From Terana coerulea (taxonomy: Eukaryota > Basidiomycota > Agaricomycetes > Polyporales > Phanerochaetaceae): a stretch of DNA of 64,000 nucleotides. This document shows positions 47,353 through 58,939 of the stretch, one piece after another. Made by a program: the position numbers and the translations under genes. The DNA is taken from positions 1 through 64,000 of the forward strand of contig JAKOGH010000880.1 of assembly GCA_024811115.1 (NCBI GenBank), in the 5' to 3' direction. The notes under the pieces were generated by a model. That model saw only the letters and a program-made list of their open reading frames with translations, made no database searches and was not told the origin of the DNA. Numbering within the stretch: the stretch's first letter is position 1; each line of letters begins with the position of its first letter.

Positions 47353-48266
47353 GGGCGCGGGCGGCGTGGCGCTGCACAATACCCGCGTGTTTTTCTGTTG
47401 CATACCCAGTCCAGGTACGTCCCTCGCGTCGCTGTTTTCCCCGTCCAGCTGCTCACACGGCTCTTCACAGTTTTCATTTCATCGATACCACCCTTCCATA
47501 CCCCCTCTCGTCCATCACATGAACTCGCATTCGCATCTGTAAAAGTATTTGGGATATCCTGGCCGGAGGTTGCTGCATTTAGGACTTAGGATAAACCTAC
47601 TAGGGTAATGGTCTTCGCCCCCACTGCGCGCGCTCGTGCACTCTACGTATCTAGCTGAGCTACTGGATGTACCCGCGTCGTTTGCAGTTGTATTCAATAT
47701 TTCTCGCCCTGCATGAACCCCTGCGTGAACGCTCTCAGATGGCTCCCCGCTCCGGCGACTTCTCGGGGTTTCTCCCTGTGCGCTCACGGACTGCTCTGGC
47801 AAAAGTTGCAAGTCTGCATCCGACCGCCTCAGGTTCGAGAGACCCTTCCCATCCACGGCTGTTCTCTGTGTTCTCTGCATTCGGATTCTTTGTGGCTGTG
47901 ATTGCCAGCAAGCTACCAAAGACAGCCTTCTCGGATTCGACGGCAAGCCCGGCGTCTAGACTTGTCTCAGAGCACCTCCTTCCAACTACAACAGGTGAGT
48001 ACTCATTGCCGTGTCATCGACTGGCATGCTTCGTCGTAATGATATTTCCAGGGGCGTAGATTTGTGTTGGCTTGCGTCTGGCTCACCTATTTCTAGGGAT
48101 CTGCCGTTTATCGCTCAGTTTTTAGCCCCTGTGCTACCCCGGGCGTACTGAATGCAGTATTTACCTCGAGAGATTTCTGCCAGACTCGACTCCGTCGGTG
48201 CATGTGAGTGCAATCAAGCCCATGTTCCAAGGGTTCTAACCCATCACTTGCAAAGTTGAGGAACAC
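47353..48266. other. intergenic
   Basis: It holds the 3' side of the small gene and the upstream region of NTAQ1. Frames at 47667-48059 (+) and 47515-47946 (-) lack any recognisable domain, and their splice options are unconvincing. Confidence 0.4.
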
Positions 48267-49376
48267 ATGACCCCGCCCGCCGTCCCATCAAGCTGCATCT
48301 ACACGAGCTGCTACTGCGAAGAGAACATCTATCTCTTAGCGGGACGCTCTGCTGTCCAGCACAGACGCCCCGTCCCGGAATACCTGGGACATGCACGTCG
48401 TCTTCCTCTCCAATCATCACAAAACTGTGAGTTTCCCCGCGGGGGCTGGTCATGGGCTCCGCACCGTGGCTACCCCAGTCCTGCGCGCACTGCACCCGTT
48501 TCATGTTTGCTGACGGGGCGTGGCGCGCCCAGGTGGCGTTGTGGAACCAGAAGGCCCGGGACGGCGTCGTCGTCTGGGACTACCACGTCGTGCTCGTACT
48601 GCGCCCGACGGCGCTGCGGCGGCGGCGAAACCGCGGCGGCGGACGCCGCCTGGGTGTACGACCTGGACAGTCGCGCGCCGCTGCCGTGCCGGGGGAAAGG
48701 TACGACGCAGCGGCAGGGGCGTCTGCCCCTGCACCGCTTCTCCCGCATTTCACGCATATGCTCTTCTGACGCTGCTGCACCCCCACGATCGCATTCAAAT
48801 TCGACGTCGACCCCTCCCGACGGCGCGCGCGCCTGCCGGACGTGCCCACTGGCAGACTATATGCACGAAACCTTCCCATACGTGTTTGATGCAGGATGGG
48901 AAATACCGGAGCGGTATGTCAGGTACGCACCTCTCTCCTCGGCGGACAGCGTCGCATAATTTATTAAGCGTCGCAAACAGCCTCTTCAGGGTGATCCCAG
49001 CCGAAGAGTACCTGGACCACTTCGTATCGGACCGTTCGCACATGGTGGGTCCATCGCCTTCTCCCCTGTGCCGTCACAGGGCTAACGCTCACCTTGCACC
49101 GTGAAGCTCGCGGAGGGACAGATGGATGTGTATTTGGCAGAGCCACCCCAATATCCCCCCGTTGCGTGGCCGACAAATAAAGGGGGTGCCAGTGCGGCGC
49201 GGAGCAACCTGATGTCCGCGTTCGTGTCGATGGGGGCCCTGCAGGCCGCGGACAGTGCTGGCGACGGCGCGCCCGCCGCGGAGGACGTCGATAGTGTCAG
49301 GGTGGGCGAGACGGCGCACGGCCGCGTGCTGGGAATGCCCGAGTTTCTCCGCTGGGTAGCTTTAGACGATGCGTAA
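48267..49376 (+). CDS. NTAQ1: protein N-terminal glutamine amidohydrolase (NTAQ1-like)
   Basis: NTAQ1 deamidates N-terminal Gln of proteins to Glu, feeding the Arg/N-degron pathway. Its catalytic Cys-His-Asp triad fits the visible motifs: Cys in YTSCYCEENIYLL (~48300-48340), His in VVVWDYHVVLVLRP (48565-48606) and Asp in WVYDLDSRAPLPC (~48650-48690). Further conserved pieces are NTWDMHVVFLSNHHKT, ALWNQKARDG, ETFPYVFDAGWEIPERYV, RVIPAEEYLDHFVSDRSHM, LAEPPQYPP and RVLGMPEFLRWV. Exons: 48267-48426, 48533 to ~48709, an exon ending near 48923, 48981-49044 and 49107-49376. Frame changes are required near 48341 and 48610, the second in a GC-rich CGG run, and the exon around 48780 is uncertain. All triad motifs are present, so the protein is probably functional once indels are resolved. 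Confidence 0.85.
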
Positions 49377-49717
49377 TTGAGCTGTCGCTGCGCCCGCCAT
49401 GTATGTACCCTCCCTGACTGCAGCTGCCCTGTGGCGCCCGCCTGCCGTGACGGCGAATGATAGAGCCCAAATCGGGCGCGGGAGATGCCACAAAGCCTGT
49501 GTGACGGTCACGGCGGGGGCGTCACGACGACGCACGGCGATGGGCGCCTAATGCTGATTTCTTTCCAACTGCCCTGTGCGCTGCGCCACGCCCGCTGCCT
49601 CAGCTCTGCCTCGTGCCGCTGTCCCCCTTCCGCTTGTCAGGGCCACGGGCACGGTCTGCACCCACTCTTCGCGCGCGCGCACAGACGGACACGGCGGCGA
49701 CGCTGACACCACCACAC
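49377..49717. other. intergenic between NTAQ1 and the BTB gene
   Basis: About 340 bp without coding signs. It must contain the NTAQ1 3' UTR and the promoter of the BTB gene on the same strand. Confidence 0.5.
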
Positions 49718-51321
49718 ATGAACGGACACGGAGAGCGTCGTAACGGCGCCGCGGCGGACGGGGACGGGAGGCAGGGCGAGCTGCAGGCGAGCGGGGGCGG
49801 GCCTTCGGGCGGGGCGAACGGCTACGCGCAGTGAGTGTTCGTGATCAGATCTGTGCATTTCTCCCCCACACACCGTCGGCATCCCACGAGGCAGCGCGCA
49901 AGGCCGCTCTCGCTCAGCCTGCACGGATGCCGTCCCGCTTCGAGGCTGGGAGGGCAGCGGAGATGGGCCTCCGGTACAGCACCCCGTCGCGCGGCGCGCT
50001 GGACGACTGCGCGCACCACAAGCGCAAGCGCAGCTCGCCACGGCTCGGCCCCTTAAGCCCTCCCGTCCGAACAGCACACCACGAACGTACTGACGCCCAT
50101 AACACGCAGGCCGACGCCGTACCAGATGCACAACGAAGCGATCGTGCACCATCTGTTCCACGCCGGATTCCAAACTGGTGTACGTGCCCCCTGCCGCGCC
50201 CCGCGTCCGATGTCACGCTGACGCGCCTTCTGCCACTTAGAACTACGCGGATACCGTTCTCGTGAGTGCGCGCCACCCGGTCTCCTGGGGGACTCGAGCT
50301 CACAATTTATCTATCGACTTAGCATGTATTGCAAAACATGTACAGACTGCATGCCATTATTTTGTCGCGTTCGCCTTTCCTTGCTCATCTGATGTCCACG
50401 TCGCCCCAGACCGGCGGTCAGCGCACCATATTTGTCCACCTTGAACAAGAACCAGAGGTGACGCATGAGGTGAGTGAGAATGAAGGGTGCTCGGTCGGAA
50501 TGTGACTGAGCAGCATCGTTCCCGTTTTCTTTAGGGATTTGCAATAGGTGTGTCCCCTGTTTACGGATCACCAGGAGCCGTCAACCTAAAATGACTTCTT
50601 AGCCATGGGTTACCTTTACTCAGCCGAGTCATTGAACTCACTGCGTCCAGAAAATGCGCGAGCCGTGCTCGCCGCCGCATGTCTGCTCGGCGGCATGGAA
50701 GAGCTATGCGGATACGCCTACGAAATGTGCAGGCAGTCCATCAGCGTAGAGAACATCACCGAATGGCTTGAATTTGTAGAACCCATTGCACCCTCCTCTG
50801 ACGGCACGAGCACCCCAATTGAACCGCATCAACTTCAGCCACCACGAACAGCCGTCTTTGGTCCCTATGCGCAACGCCTTCGGGATGACGTGTTTCACTT
50901 CCTGGTGGTCCGGCTCCCCAGCGTCCTGAACGTGAACGGGCTCTCGACACCGGCGACGCCGGGCACGGATGCGGGTGGCGCCGCGCCCGACGCAGGCAGG
51001 GACACGCTGCTGCAGATATACGCCCGGGTGCCGTTCGAGCTGTTCAAGGCGGCGGTGGAGGCCCCGACGTTCCAAATAGGTACGCGCACGCACGGGCCTG
51101 TCGCGGCGGCACGACGTAGTGACGTTTCATCTATCAGGCTCCGATCAGGCTCGCTTCAAGTTCGCCAAGGACGCGATCGAGCTGCGCAAGAGAGGCCTCG
51201 CGCGCGGGCACGGCGCGGAGGAGACGGTGGTTCTGGCCTTTGGCGGAGGCAGCTCTGGGGGAGCACGGTGCACGTTACGCGCAAGCTGCGGAAGCGGCCG
51301 CTGTGGAAAGTGAACGCGTGA
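49718..51321 (+). CDS. BTB/POZ-domain protein
   Basis: BTB domains mediate dimerisation and cullin-3 or transcription-factor contacts. Exons: 49718-49830, 50110-50179, 50241-50261, 50323-50469, 50535-50547, 50603-51079 and 51138-51321. After a Gly-rich N terminus (MNGHGERRNG) the BTB fold reads PTPYQMHNEAIVHHLFHAGF, NYADTVL, MYRLHAIILSRSPFLAHLM, RTIFVHLEQ, then GFAIAMGYLYSAESL and ENARAVLAAACLLGGMEELC, with the usual D-x-V and H-x-x-I-L positions. A helical extension (VENITEWLEFVE) follows, then a disordered Pro/Ala linker and FELFKAAVEAPTFQ, as in fungal BTB proteins with a long C-terminal tail. The first intron is unusually long at 279 bp. One frame change near 51258, at a G run, decides between C termini ending at 51313 and 51321. 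Confidence 0.75.
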
Positions 51322-51999
51322 AGGCTGCTGTATTCGACCCGTCTGGTGCCGTACTACACTAGGTTATCTAACCCATCTTGCTTCATGACGCCGCGTGCTT
51401 ATTTTCCTCGTTGCTCCTGTGCAGCCGTCGGTGTCTGCCAGCATCGGCCTTTTCGGTGTGTGAGGTGCTGTATGCTTGGACGACGTCCGCCGCCGCGGCC
51501 GTCGCTACCGCGGTACGGGGGGCGGGCGTGAGCGAAGCTTGGGTGAGGGCCGCGCAGCTCGGGACCGCTGCCTGCACGTGCTTTCCCGCGGGGCGCGGGC
51601 CACGAGCGATGCTGCAATAAAGAGGCACCAGGGCAACGCTGACAGCTTCTGTCAGCCAATTATAGATGCATCGGGGATTGCCTGCTGTTAACCTTTAAGC
51701 AGTGCATGCCAATCCGAGTAGGAACATCAGGAAACTGAGGATCAGGCCCGCGGTACGCCTCACTTGCGCTGTCGCCCATACGTGACTGTCCGACGCTCAC
51801 ACCTATTGCCTCCTACGCAGCCATCGATGCCATCTCGCCTGCCGCCGCGCCAGCTGCTCGAGCCCCGCTAGCCACAACCGGCCGAGCGCGACGTACCGCA
51901 GGGCTGGCAGCCCGGCGCACCAGCTCCCTCCCCATTTTGTTTTTCTGCCGCGACATATAAACCCTGCGACGCCGCCGGTGAGTGCCCAGCAGCCTCACC
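51322..51999. other. intergenic with TATA box before the DUF6593 gene
   Basis: No exon is visible. CGACATATAAACC at about 51951-51963 is a good TATA box, roughly 40 bp before the ATG at 52000, implying a very short leader. Confidence 0.5.
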
Positions 52000-52754
52000 A
52001 TGCCTCACACCCCGTCCGACATCTTCTTCACCGGTTCAGAGAACCCGCGCCACGGCTGTGTCATGATAGGCTGGATGGCGCAGCGCCCCGTCTACCTCGA
52101 GTTCGAGACGCCGGAGATCGCGACCTCGGAGACACGCACGACGGTGAGTGGCGTATGAAGGGGGAGGGGCGTCCGCCGCCCCTGCCCCTGGTGCCTCGCC
52201 CGCGCTGCGCTCACCTCCTTGCGGCCTGCGCTGCCAGATCTACCGGGACGGCAAGCAGCCCGCGGCCGCGTTCGAGTGGACGATGGGCACGCACATGGGC
52301 ATGGCGACGATCGGCAGCCGGCGGGTGCCCATGTCCGCCCTCGTCGCGCCCGGCGCCGACAGCAGGTACGTCGCGCGCCGCGCTCCGCCCCGCGTCCCAC
52401 CCGTGCTCACCGCTCACACCGCCAGCGCCCGCATGTTCCGCACCGCGGACGGGCGCACGTTCGAATGGCGCAGGGTGCCCGGCCAGCCGAACGCGTACGA
52501 GGTGCGTGCGCCGCCCTGGCCTCTTTTCTGCGTCGCGCGCACACACCGCTCACTCCCACCCATTTCCTTCCAGTTGAATCCCGGCCCGAACGCGTCCCCC
52601 ATCGCCGAAATTCTGTCGCTTTCCCCAGCACCAGGCGACCCCGATCGGGCCCTCGCACGCCCTCCTGCAGTGCCGGTTCGACGACGAGCAGCTGCTGCTC
52701 GAGGCGTCGCTCGCCCTCTGTCTCAACCGCTGGATCGAGATGCACGGCTTGTAG
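52000..52754 (+). CDS. DUF6593-family protein
   Basis: DUF6593 proteins are small agaricomycete proteins of unknown function. Exons: 52000-52143, 52238-52365, 52426-52501 and 52574-52754. Family features: an N-terminal beta-rich half with FFTGSENPRHGCVMIGWMA and RPVYLEFETPE; a charged IYRDGKQPAAAFEW; the FRTADGRTFEWRR motif; and a C-terminal IGPSHALLQCRFDDEQLLLE ending in CLNRWIEMHGL. The final exon needs a one-base frame change near 52612 (GCCGAAATTC) to reach that conserved C terminus; read as given it would run into an unrelated frame. No signal peptide is apparent. A TATA box lies about 40 bp upstream. Confidence 0.75.
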
Positions 52755-52920
52755 GATCCCACGTTCTCAGCAGGGTCCCTGGAAATAACAGCGATCATAT
52801 GGATGACTCGATAGCGGCACAAAAATAATATGGGGTATCAATATAGACAGATAGCAGTGTAAACAACAGTGTCGTGCGCGAAGCATAGCGAGCGGCGTGT
52901 CCAATAAAGACAAGTAAAAA

Positions 52921-55900
52921 TCAAGGGTCTGTCGAAACCGCCCCGAGCATCTGCTCTAGCCGCTCCTCAATCGTCCAGCGCACGTCGGAAGCCGAGCCAA
53001 TGGACGATGCGGCAGAGTGGCCCACATGGCCGTGTGCGCGGTCCGGCGTGATATTGAACGAGCCCGCCTCCACGTCGCGAGACATGGTTTCTATCAGACG
53101 GCCGATCTGGGCGGAGGAGCTGAAGAAGACCTGTGTGCGGGGACAACATGAGTAAAAGCCGAGCGCGGCTTGATGCATGCCGCATAATGAAAATGAATGG
53201 GCGCGCGCACCTTGGTCTCTGGTCGTGGCGAAGCCGAGGCGGCGGGCTGGGGCTTCTTCCGCGAAAGTAGAGACGTGCTACTACTTTTAGAGCCCTTCCG
53301 GCCGTGCTCCTTGAAGAACAGCTTGACGCCTTCCGCGGAGTACTCCGACGCGAAGCTCTGGCGGTTGTCGTAGAACGACTCCGTGTCCTCGTCCCGCAAG
53401 CCATTTACAATGGACCTAGCGAGCACAAGTTACGAGAGGTTAGACGCCTTTGCGCGCTACTTGTGCGATCAATCGGACGCACCAGATCGTCTCGCCATTG
53501 GCCAGTTCAATGACCTCGAGGGCAGGCCCTGACTCCGGTACGCCGTCCTCCTGTTGGGAAGCGGAGGCGACACCTTCGGGATTGCTCGAGGCTCTGCTGT
53601 CGCCAGCATACATGTCGTATCTGATAATATTAACGATATTAACGTAAGATCACAGCCGTCAGAGGAAGAGGCTCACAAGGAGTCGTAGTTCGAGCCGGAC
53701 TTCTCCATTGGCCCCGGAGGAAGTAGGGCATTGGCTTGAGATGAAAACGAGTGTGGTAAATGAGGAACAGGCGGCGACCGGTCTGCTGAGAAGCGTCGAG
53801 AGCCGCCAGAGCGAGGCGGGGGAGGTGTGGGCGCACGCTCCTGCAGTGAGCGGTTCGAAGTGGTGGAGGCCGCGCCGGCAGAGCGACGACGCTGAGACAT
53901 GGACTGTTTGCGCATCAAGGCCTGCAAATCGAAGGTGGAGGTTCTCGAGTCCGATGGAACGATGATAGTCCTCCGGACCACCTTCCTCAGCGGGTCTGTG
54001 TTCGCCTGCGGCAGAGGGTGGCCGGCCGCGAGGAGGTCGGCGGTCTTGCGGATGTTCAGCTGTCTCACCTCCGCCGACGGTCGTGGCGAGCTCGCGTCTA
54101 TGCTGGGGCGCCCCTCCGAGGGCAGAGGCGATTGCGGAAGGGGTGACTGCGGAGGAGCCAAGCTCTCACGAGCGTCCGGCCGCTGACTCTGACGGCTGGT
54201 AGCAACAGAATTGTTTCGAGTCAGATTGCTCCAGGCGGTAGTGCGAGACGTCGTCGACGGTGATCGGGCGACCAAGTCGTGAAGAGCCGCTTGATCCAGG
54301 CCGAGGTTGACCGCGGCGTTATACAGCTGCTGCAGAGCGGCCTCGTCAGCGCGACCTGGCTGAGTCGGCGGAGCGCTTTGTGGTAGTACGGCATCCTCAG
54401 GAATAGTTGGGGTAAAGTTTGCCGACAGCAGACTCTGCGGAGACAGCGGGCGAAGGCTGGCGAATTGGCTTTGTGACGCAGGCGCTGATCGCACCTCGTC
54501 GACGCTCGTTCGCGGAGGAAGCTCGAGACGGGAGGCGGCGGACATGGACAAGGACGGCTCGTGACGGGAAGCGGTGGACACTGACGAAGAAGAAGCGGTT
54601 GCAGGCCGCGTGCTCGCCGCCGCCTTGTCGGCAGGTGGTGAAAGGTCCGCCTGCCGTGGTTTCCGGAATCTCGACATGAAGCCTTTGAAACCAGGGCCCG
54701 CAGACGCAGGCGGGGTGACGACCACCGGAGGTGAAATCCTGAACCCGCCTGACTCTGTCGCACTAAATGCAGCGGGCTGCTCCCGCGTCGAAAGCTGCTC
54801 AGGGTGGTAAGTCAGGGTCTGCGCTGAAAGAGGTGTGTTGATTTCTGCAGGGCTGGGCTGAACGTCGGCATGGCCAGGAATAGGGGTCTTCGCACGCAAA
54901 TTGCCTCTTAATTTCTTGAAACGGGAGCTGAACCTCGTTGACGACGGAATACCGGGGCGTGGCTGACTGGGGCTCACAGCCCTTAATGGTATTGTGTCGA
55001 CACTAGTAGACGCAGAAACCAAGGTCGGCGAAGAGATCTGGTTGGGACTGATCCGTTTGCGAGTGGACCCTCCTTCCAACTTCTGATTAGATGGCGACTT
55101 TCTCAAAGCCGCAGTAGCAGCCTCGACTCGTCGCTGAACTTCGAGTTCAAGCAACGTGGTGTGCGCGTGTGCTGGAGAAAGGGTCCCTGGCGTAGTGACG
55201 GCAGGGGTGTCTTCGAGCGCCTCAGGACTCGGTGTCAGGACTTCGTCCCCAAAAGCAGCGGAAAGGGATTCAGACGGGGGTGCATTCTGGCCCGTCGTCT
55301 CGGGAGAAGCTGATTCGGCGAGTAGAGCAGTTGTGGGTGCCGTAGGTGAGATTGAGGGGCCAATATCGCCCTCCGTGTCATCGGGGCCAAATAGTGCGTC
55401 AGCAAGGGCCCGGACTCGCTGCCCCGGACTCGAAGCAGCAGCGTGCGGCGGCGTCTGAATCTCGGTGGACACCTCATCTGCAGGCAACACGTTGATTGCC
55501 TTGCTTCGAGGGGACTGAATACTATCAACCACGGAATCGAGAAGCGCGCTCGCCTTCGCAATCTGATCACTGCTCACAGGTCTCGACGACGCAGTATGAG
55601 GCTGTGCTTGGGGAGCGACGTTCGCAGTCTACGTGCAATCCGTTAGCTGTGTACGCTGAATGACGCCGAGACATTTAACTAACCTTAGCTTCAACTCCGG
55701 AGAAGGAGTAATTTGATTGAGAAGTCGAAGGCCTCCTCCTCCCTGACTGAATTGGCACGGTTTCGACCTTCTGGTGTAGCTGCTTTCGTAACTGCTGCCG
55801 ATATCAGCTTGTCCTGTACAGCTGCTACGTCCGCCCTCGTAAGCCCTACTTGCGCACGGACAGTCTCCTCGTATGACTCCTGGCTGTTGTTTGGCGTCGT

Positions 55901-58426
55901 CTGAGAAGTGGACACCTGCCCAGACAAATCATGCCAGTCTGTGAACGACGGATCCAGGTGTGTGAAGAGCTCTCCAAGGCGGTCTTTCTTGTGGTCTTCA
56001 TCCCATGAGTGGTAGCTCGAACCGGCGGATTCTAGCGACGATCGCGATGAGTTCACGATGGGAGAGAACAGCAACGCGTTCCCTGGATTGAACGAGAACG
56101 ACGAGTGACCGTTCTGCCTGGACGTGCGTCGACTGGGACTGAGCCCGGTCCCATTCGCGTAACTACCGTTTTGGGCGAATGTGGGAGAAGTGGGGGAAGA
56201 CGAATTGTTGTAGGCGGAGTGATTGGGTGTGGGGGATCGGAAGGGTCTGGTCGGTGACCCAGGGTCGAAGGCCGACGACATAGCAGAAGGCGATCTGTAG
56301 TCTCCCACGCCGTTGAGAGAAGTCGTACTAGCTCCTCGATTGTCGTACCACGTTGCAGACGATTCGGACACTTCTGGTGTGCGTACAGGTCGCGCGGTCG
56401 TCGCAGAGCCATTTGACTTACTCGAGCCGTTGACGGTGAAAGTCGTGCGGTCCGTCTCGTAACTGCTTGCTATGGGGTCGGAGATGCTAGTCGTGCTCCC
56501 GCTTCTACTGCGGCCGGAGGTGGATGCACTTCCATGGCCATTCCGAATATGTCCTCTGGTGGCATCTGGACTGGACGGAAGCCAGGTCACATTCGAAGGA
56601 GTGGTGGGACGAGAAGGTGAAGAAGTAGTATTGGCCGTGGGTTGGGCTTGATACGCAGGACTAGATAGAGGTGAAGTCGGCCGCCGTCTACCATGTGGAT
56701 CAACTGACTCTGGAGCCGCTGAGCTGCCACTGCCCGTGCTACTGCTGCCATTGCGTGTACGGTCTTCGGGTGTAAAACGTCCATTGGTAGATCGTGAAAA
56801 GAACAACGGAGTGGTTACACTGATAGGAGTCGTCGCTCCCCGTGAGGCCGACGTCGTCGAGGTGCTACGATACAGATTGGAAGCGAGAGTTTGTGCAAGC
56901 AAAGGTGGCGGTTGACTTGTGCTCGAGCCCGGAAGTCGAGGGGATGTAGCACGAGGAGTAGTTGAAGGAGTCTGATCATCTGGATCGAAACTTGCATCAT
57001 GGTCCCGAGGGGTCATCGGACGGGGCATGCCAGGAATATAGCCAGGTAGCCGAGGACCAGGTGATGCACTGGACACACGAGGGAACGGGGAAGAGTAGCG
57101 ATGGGTGTCAGACAACGTTGGAGATGGCTCGTCCGACGAGAATGCCATGCCTGATTCTGGCTCGTGCTCAGCGGGTGTGGTTGGTGATGGGCGCAACACA
57201 GGCGAAGCGTCGGGCTAAAAGGGACACGCAAATATTAGCATTCCTTCATTTGCGGTGAGAAACACGGCGCATGGTGATCCAAACGTACCGCAGGTCGTGC
57301 CACGCGTCCGGCATAGCCCATAGTGTTCATGTTTGTCGTCAATACGGGCGGTGGCACAGCTGAGATGGGTGACCGTTCCATGACAATCTCGTCGTCGCCT
57401 TCTTCCTCCATCTCTCGGATGACTTCGTCCAGCGCCAGAGAAGCACGGCCCAACACTTCCGGAGACAGAGTTACATCTTCTCTACTGTATGAAGTGTTGT
57501 TCGGGCTCGACGGCACAGAGCTGGCGTAGGCACTACCATCTGGTGTGACAGGCCGCAGACTTTGACTATCCGAGTATAGCGACGTGTTGTTGCCGGCTCC
57601 AGATCTGCTACTAGTGACGGTACCCATGCTCGCATCCGACTCCGCATGTTTCACCGCCCTTGCACGCGCACTGGAAGGGGTGCCTGCGCGACGCTGGTGT
57701 GCAGTACGAACGTACGTATGATCCTGAAACTTTCCTGACCCAAAAGATTGTTGCTCATGCGTCTACTAGCCTGTGAGCCCTTCGCTGACCCCAGCGACGT
57801 GATCGAAGGTGACCCGTGCAGAACCGAACTTGTAGTCGCAGTGGTGACGTTCGACCGCACAGACTGTCCTCCAGCCAATGACGGTGCAGTAGATATCCTG
57901 GATCCCCCATCCTGCGTCTCGGTGAATGTTGAAGAGCCTCTTTCGTCTCCTGAGCGATCCCGACTTTGCCGACGCAGCCGGCCAAGCGCCTCTAGTATCA
58001 TATCTTCTTCTTCCTCAGAGACACGATGCTCTGACCCTCTTGCACGCTGCTCAGCAAGCCTAGACTTGAGCTCGTTTAGACCGATGGGTTCCCCGGTCGA
58101 GTTGCGAAGCACGCTGAATCGCCGAGTGAGACTGTACCATTGTAGCATAGAGAGGGTGAGTGGCAGCAAGGCGCAAGAAGCGAGGGACTCACTCAGGGAG
58201 TATCAATGACGTGCGGAAGTCGCTTGCAGGAGGGAGGGGCGGGAGAGGGTCTGCTTGATGCTGCTGTGCTACACGCGCAAATTGTGCTTCACGGAGCGCG
58301 TCCACTGCTTGGACGGCACGCTTCGCGTCAGATTTTTTCCTATATTATATGACAAGTTGTAAGCCTCTAGTGTTAGCTTGTGTTATCTTGTGTGGGGGAA
58401 GTTGCAACGCACCGAAAGCGATTCAT
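52921..58426 (-). CDS. very large Ser/Thr/Pro-rich disordered protein
   Basis: I do not recognise it. A nearly continuous chain of exons runs from ATG 58426: 58413-58426, 58193-58339, 57712-58131, 57289-57670, 57214 to ~55700, a 634-codon exon down to ~53681, then three short C-terminal exons ending at TGA 52921. The N terminus MNRFRKKSDAKRAVQAVDAL is helical and basic, followed by an SRLAEQRARG coiled segment. The middle ~1300 residues are Ser/Thr/Pro-rich with many SP/TP sites, expected to be disordered and phosphorylated. The C terminus is ordered: ETIWSIVNGLRDEDTESFYD, GVKLFFKEHG and VFFSSSAQIGRLIETMSRD. These motifs look conserved and are the best handle on function. The junction near 55720 between the two long exons is ambiguous. 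No membrane segment is seen. Confidence 0.7.
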
Positions 58427-58939
58427 GACTTCTAATTGTTTCCCTTAATGATATCCTGGAACCCGTGGCCTCGTGGTGGGCACGTTGAGGTAGATGGATT
58501 GTTCCACGCAGCTTCCGCGAGGCTAAAGTACAGTCTGATAGACTATACAATGCCTTCTGAATCAAAATGAGGAGGTAGTGGTTGCCGCAGGGTTGCGGGA
58601 TGTTGGAGGGAGCCTGAGGATGGTCAGTGGTTGTGTAGGAAGAACGGCGGCGTAAGAGAACGAGTGGAGAACGTGGTGTGCACGAGTTGGAATCGAAAAC
58701 GATCTTGAAGTGGTAAGAATGAAGCAAGAGGGAAAGATGCCTCTACGGCGAGGGTATCGAGCAGAACAACGCTGAGAGCCACGATGTATGCGCCGCGGGA
58801 CCTTTGATCGCGGTTGCCTGTTCGGTCACAAGTCATCCAGAAAAAGATAACAAACGCCCAAGCAATACGCTAGCGCCTGCGGATATTGTTGACGCCCGAT
58901 AATGCACCCACAAGCGCCTACACGTCTTGGCCTGACACG
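58427..58939. promoter_or_regulatory. divergent promoter region
   Basis: The large disordered-protein gene (-) and EI24 (+) start 513 bp apart and face away from each other, so both promoters must lie here. No TATA box is obvious on either side; short frames in the region are not convincing genes. Confidence 0.45.
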
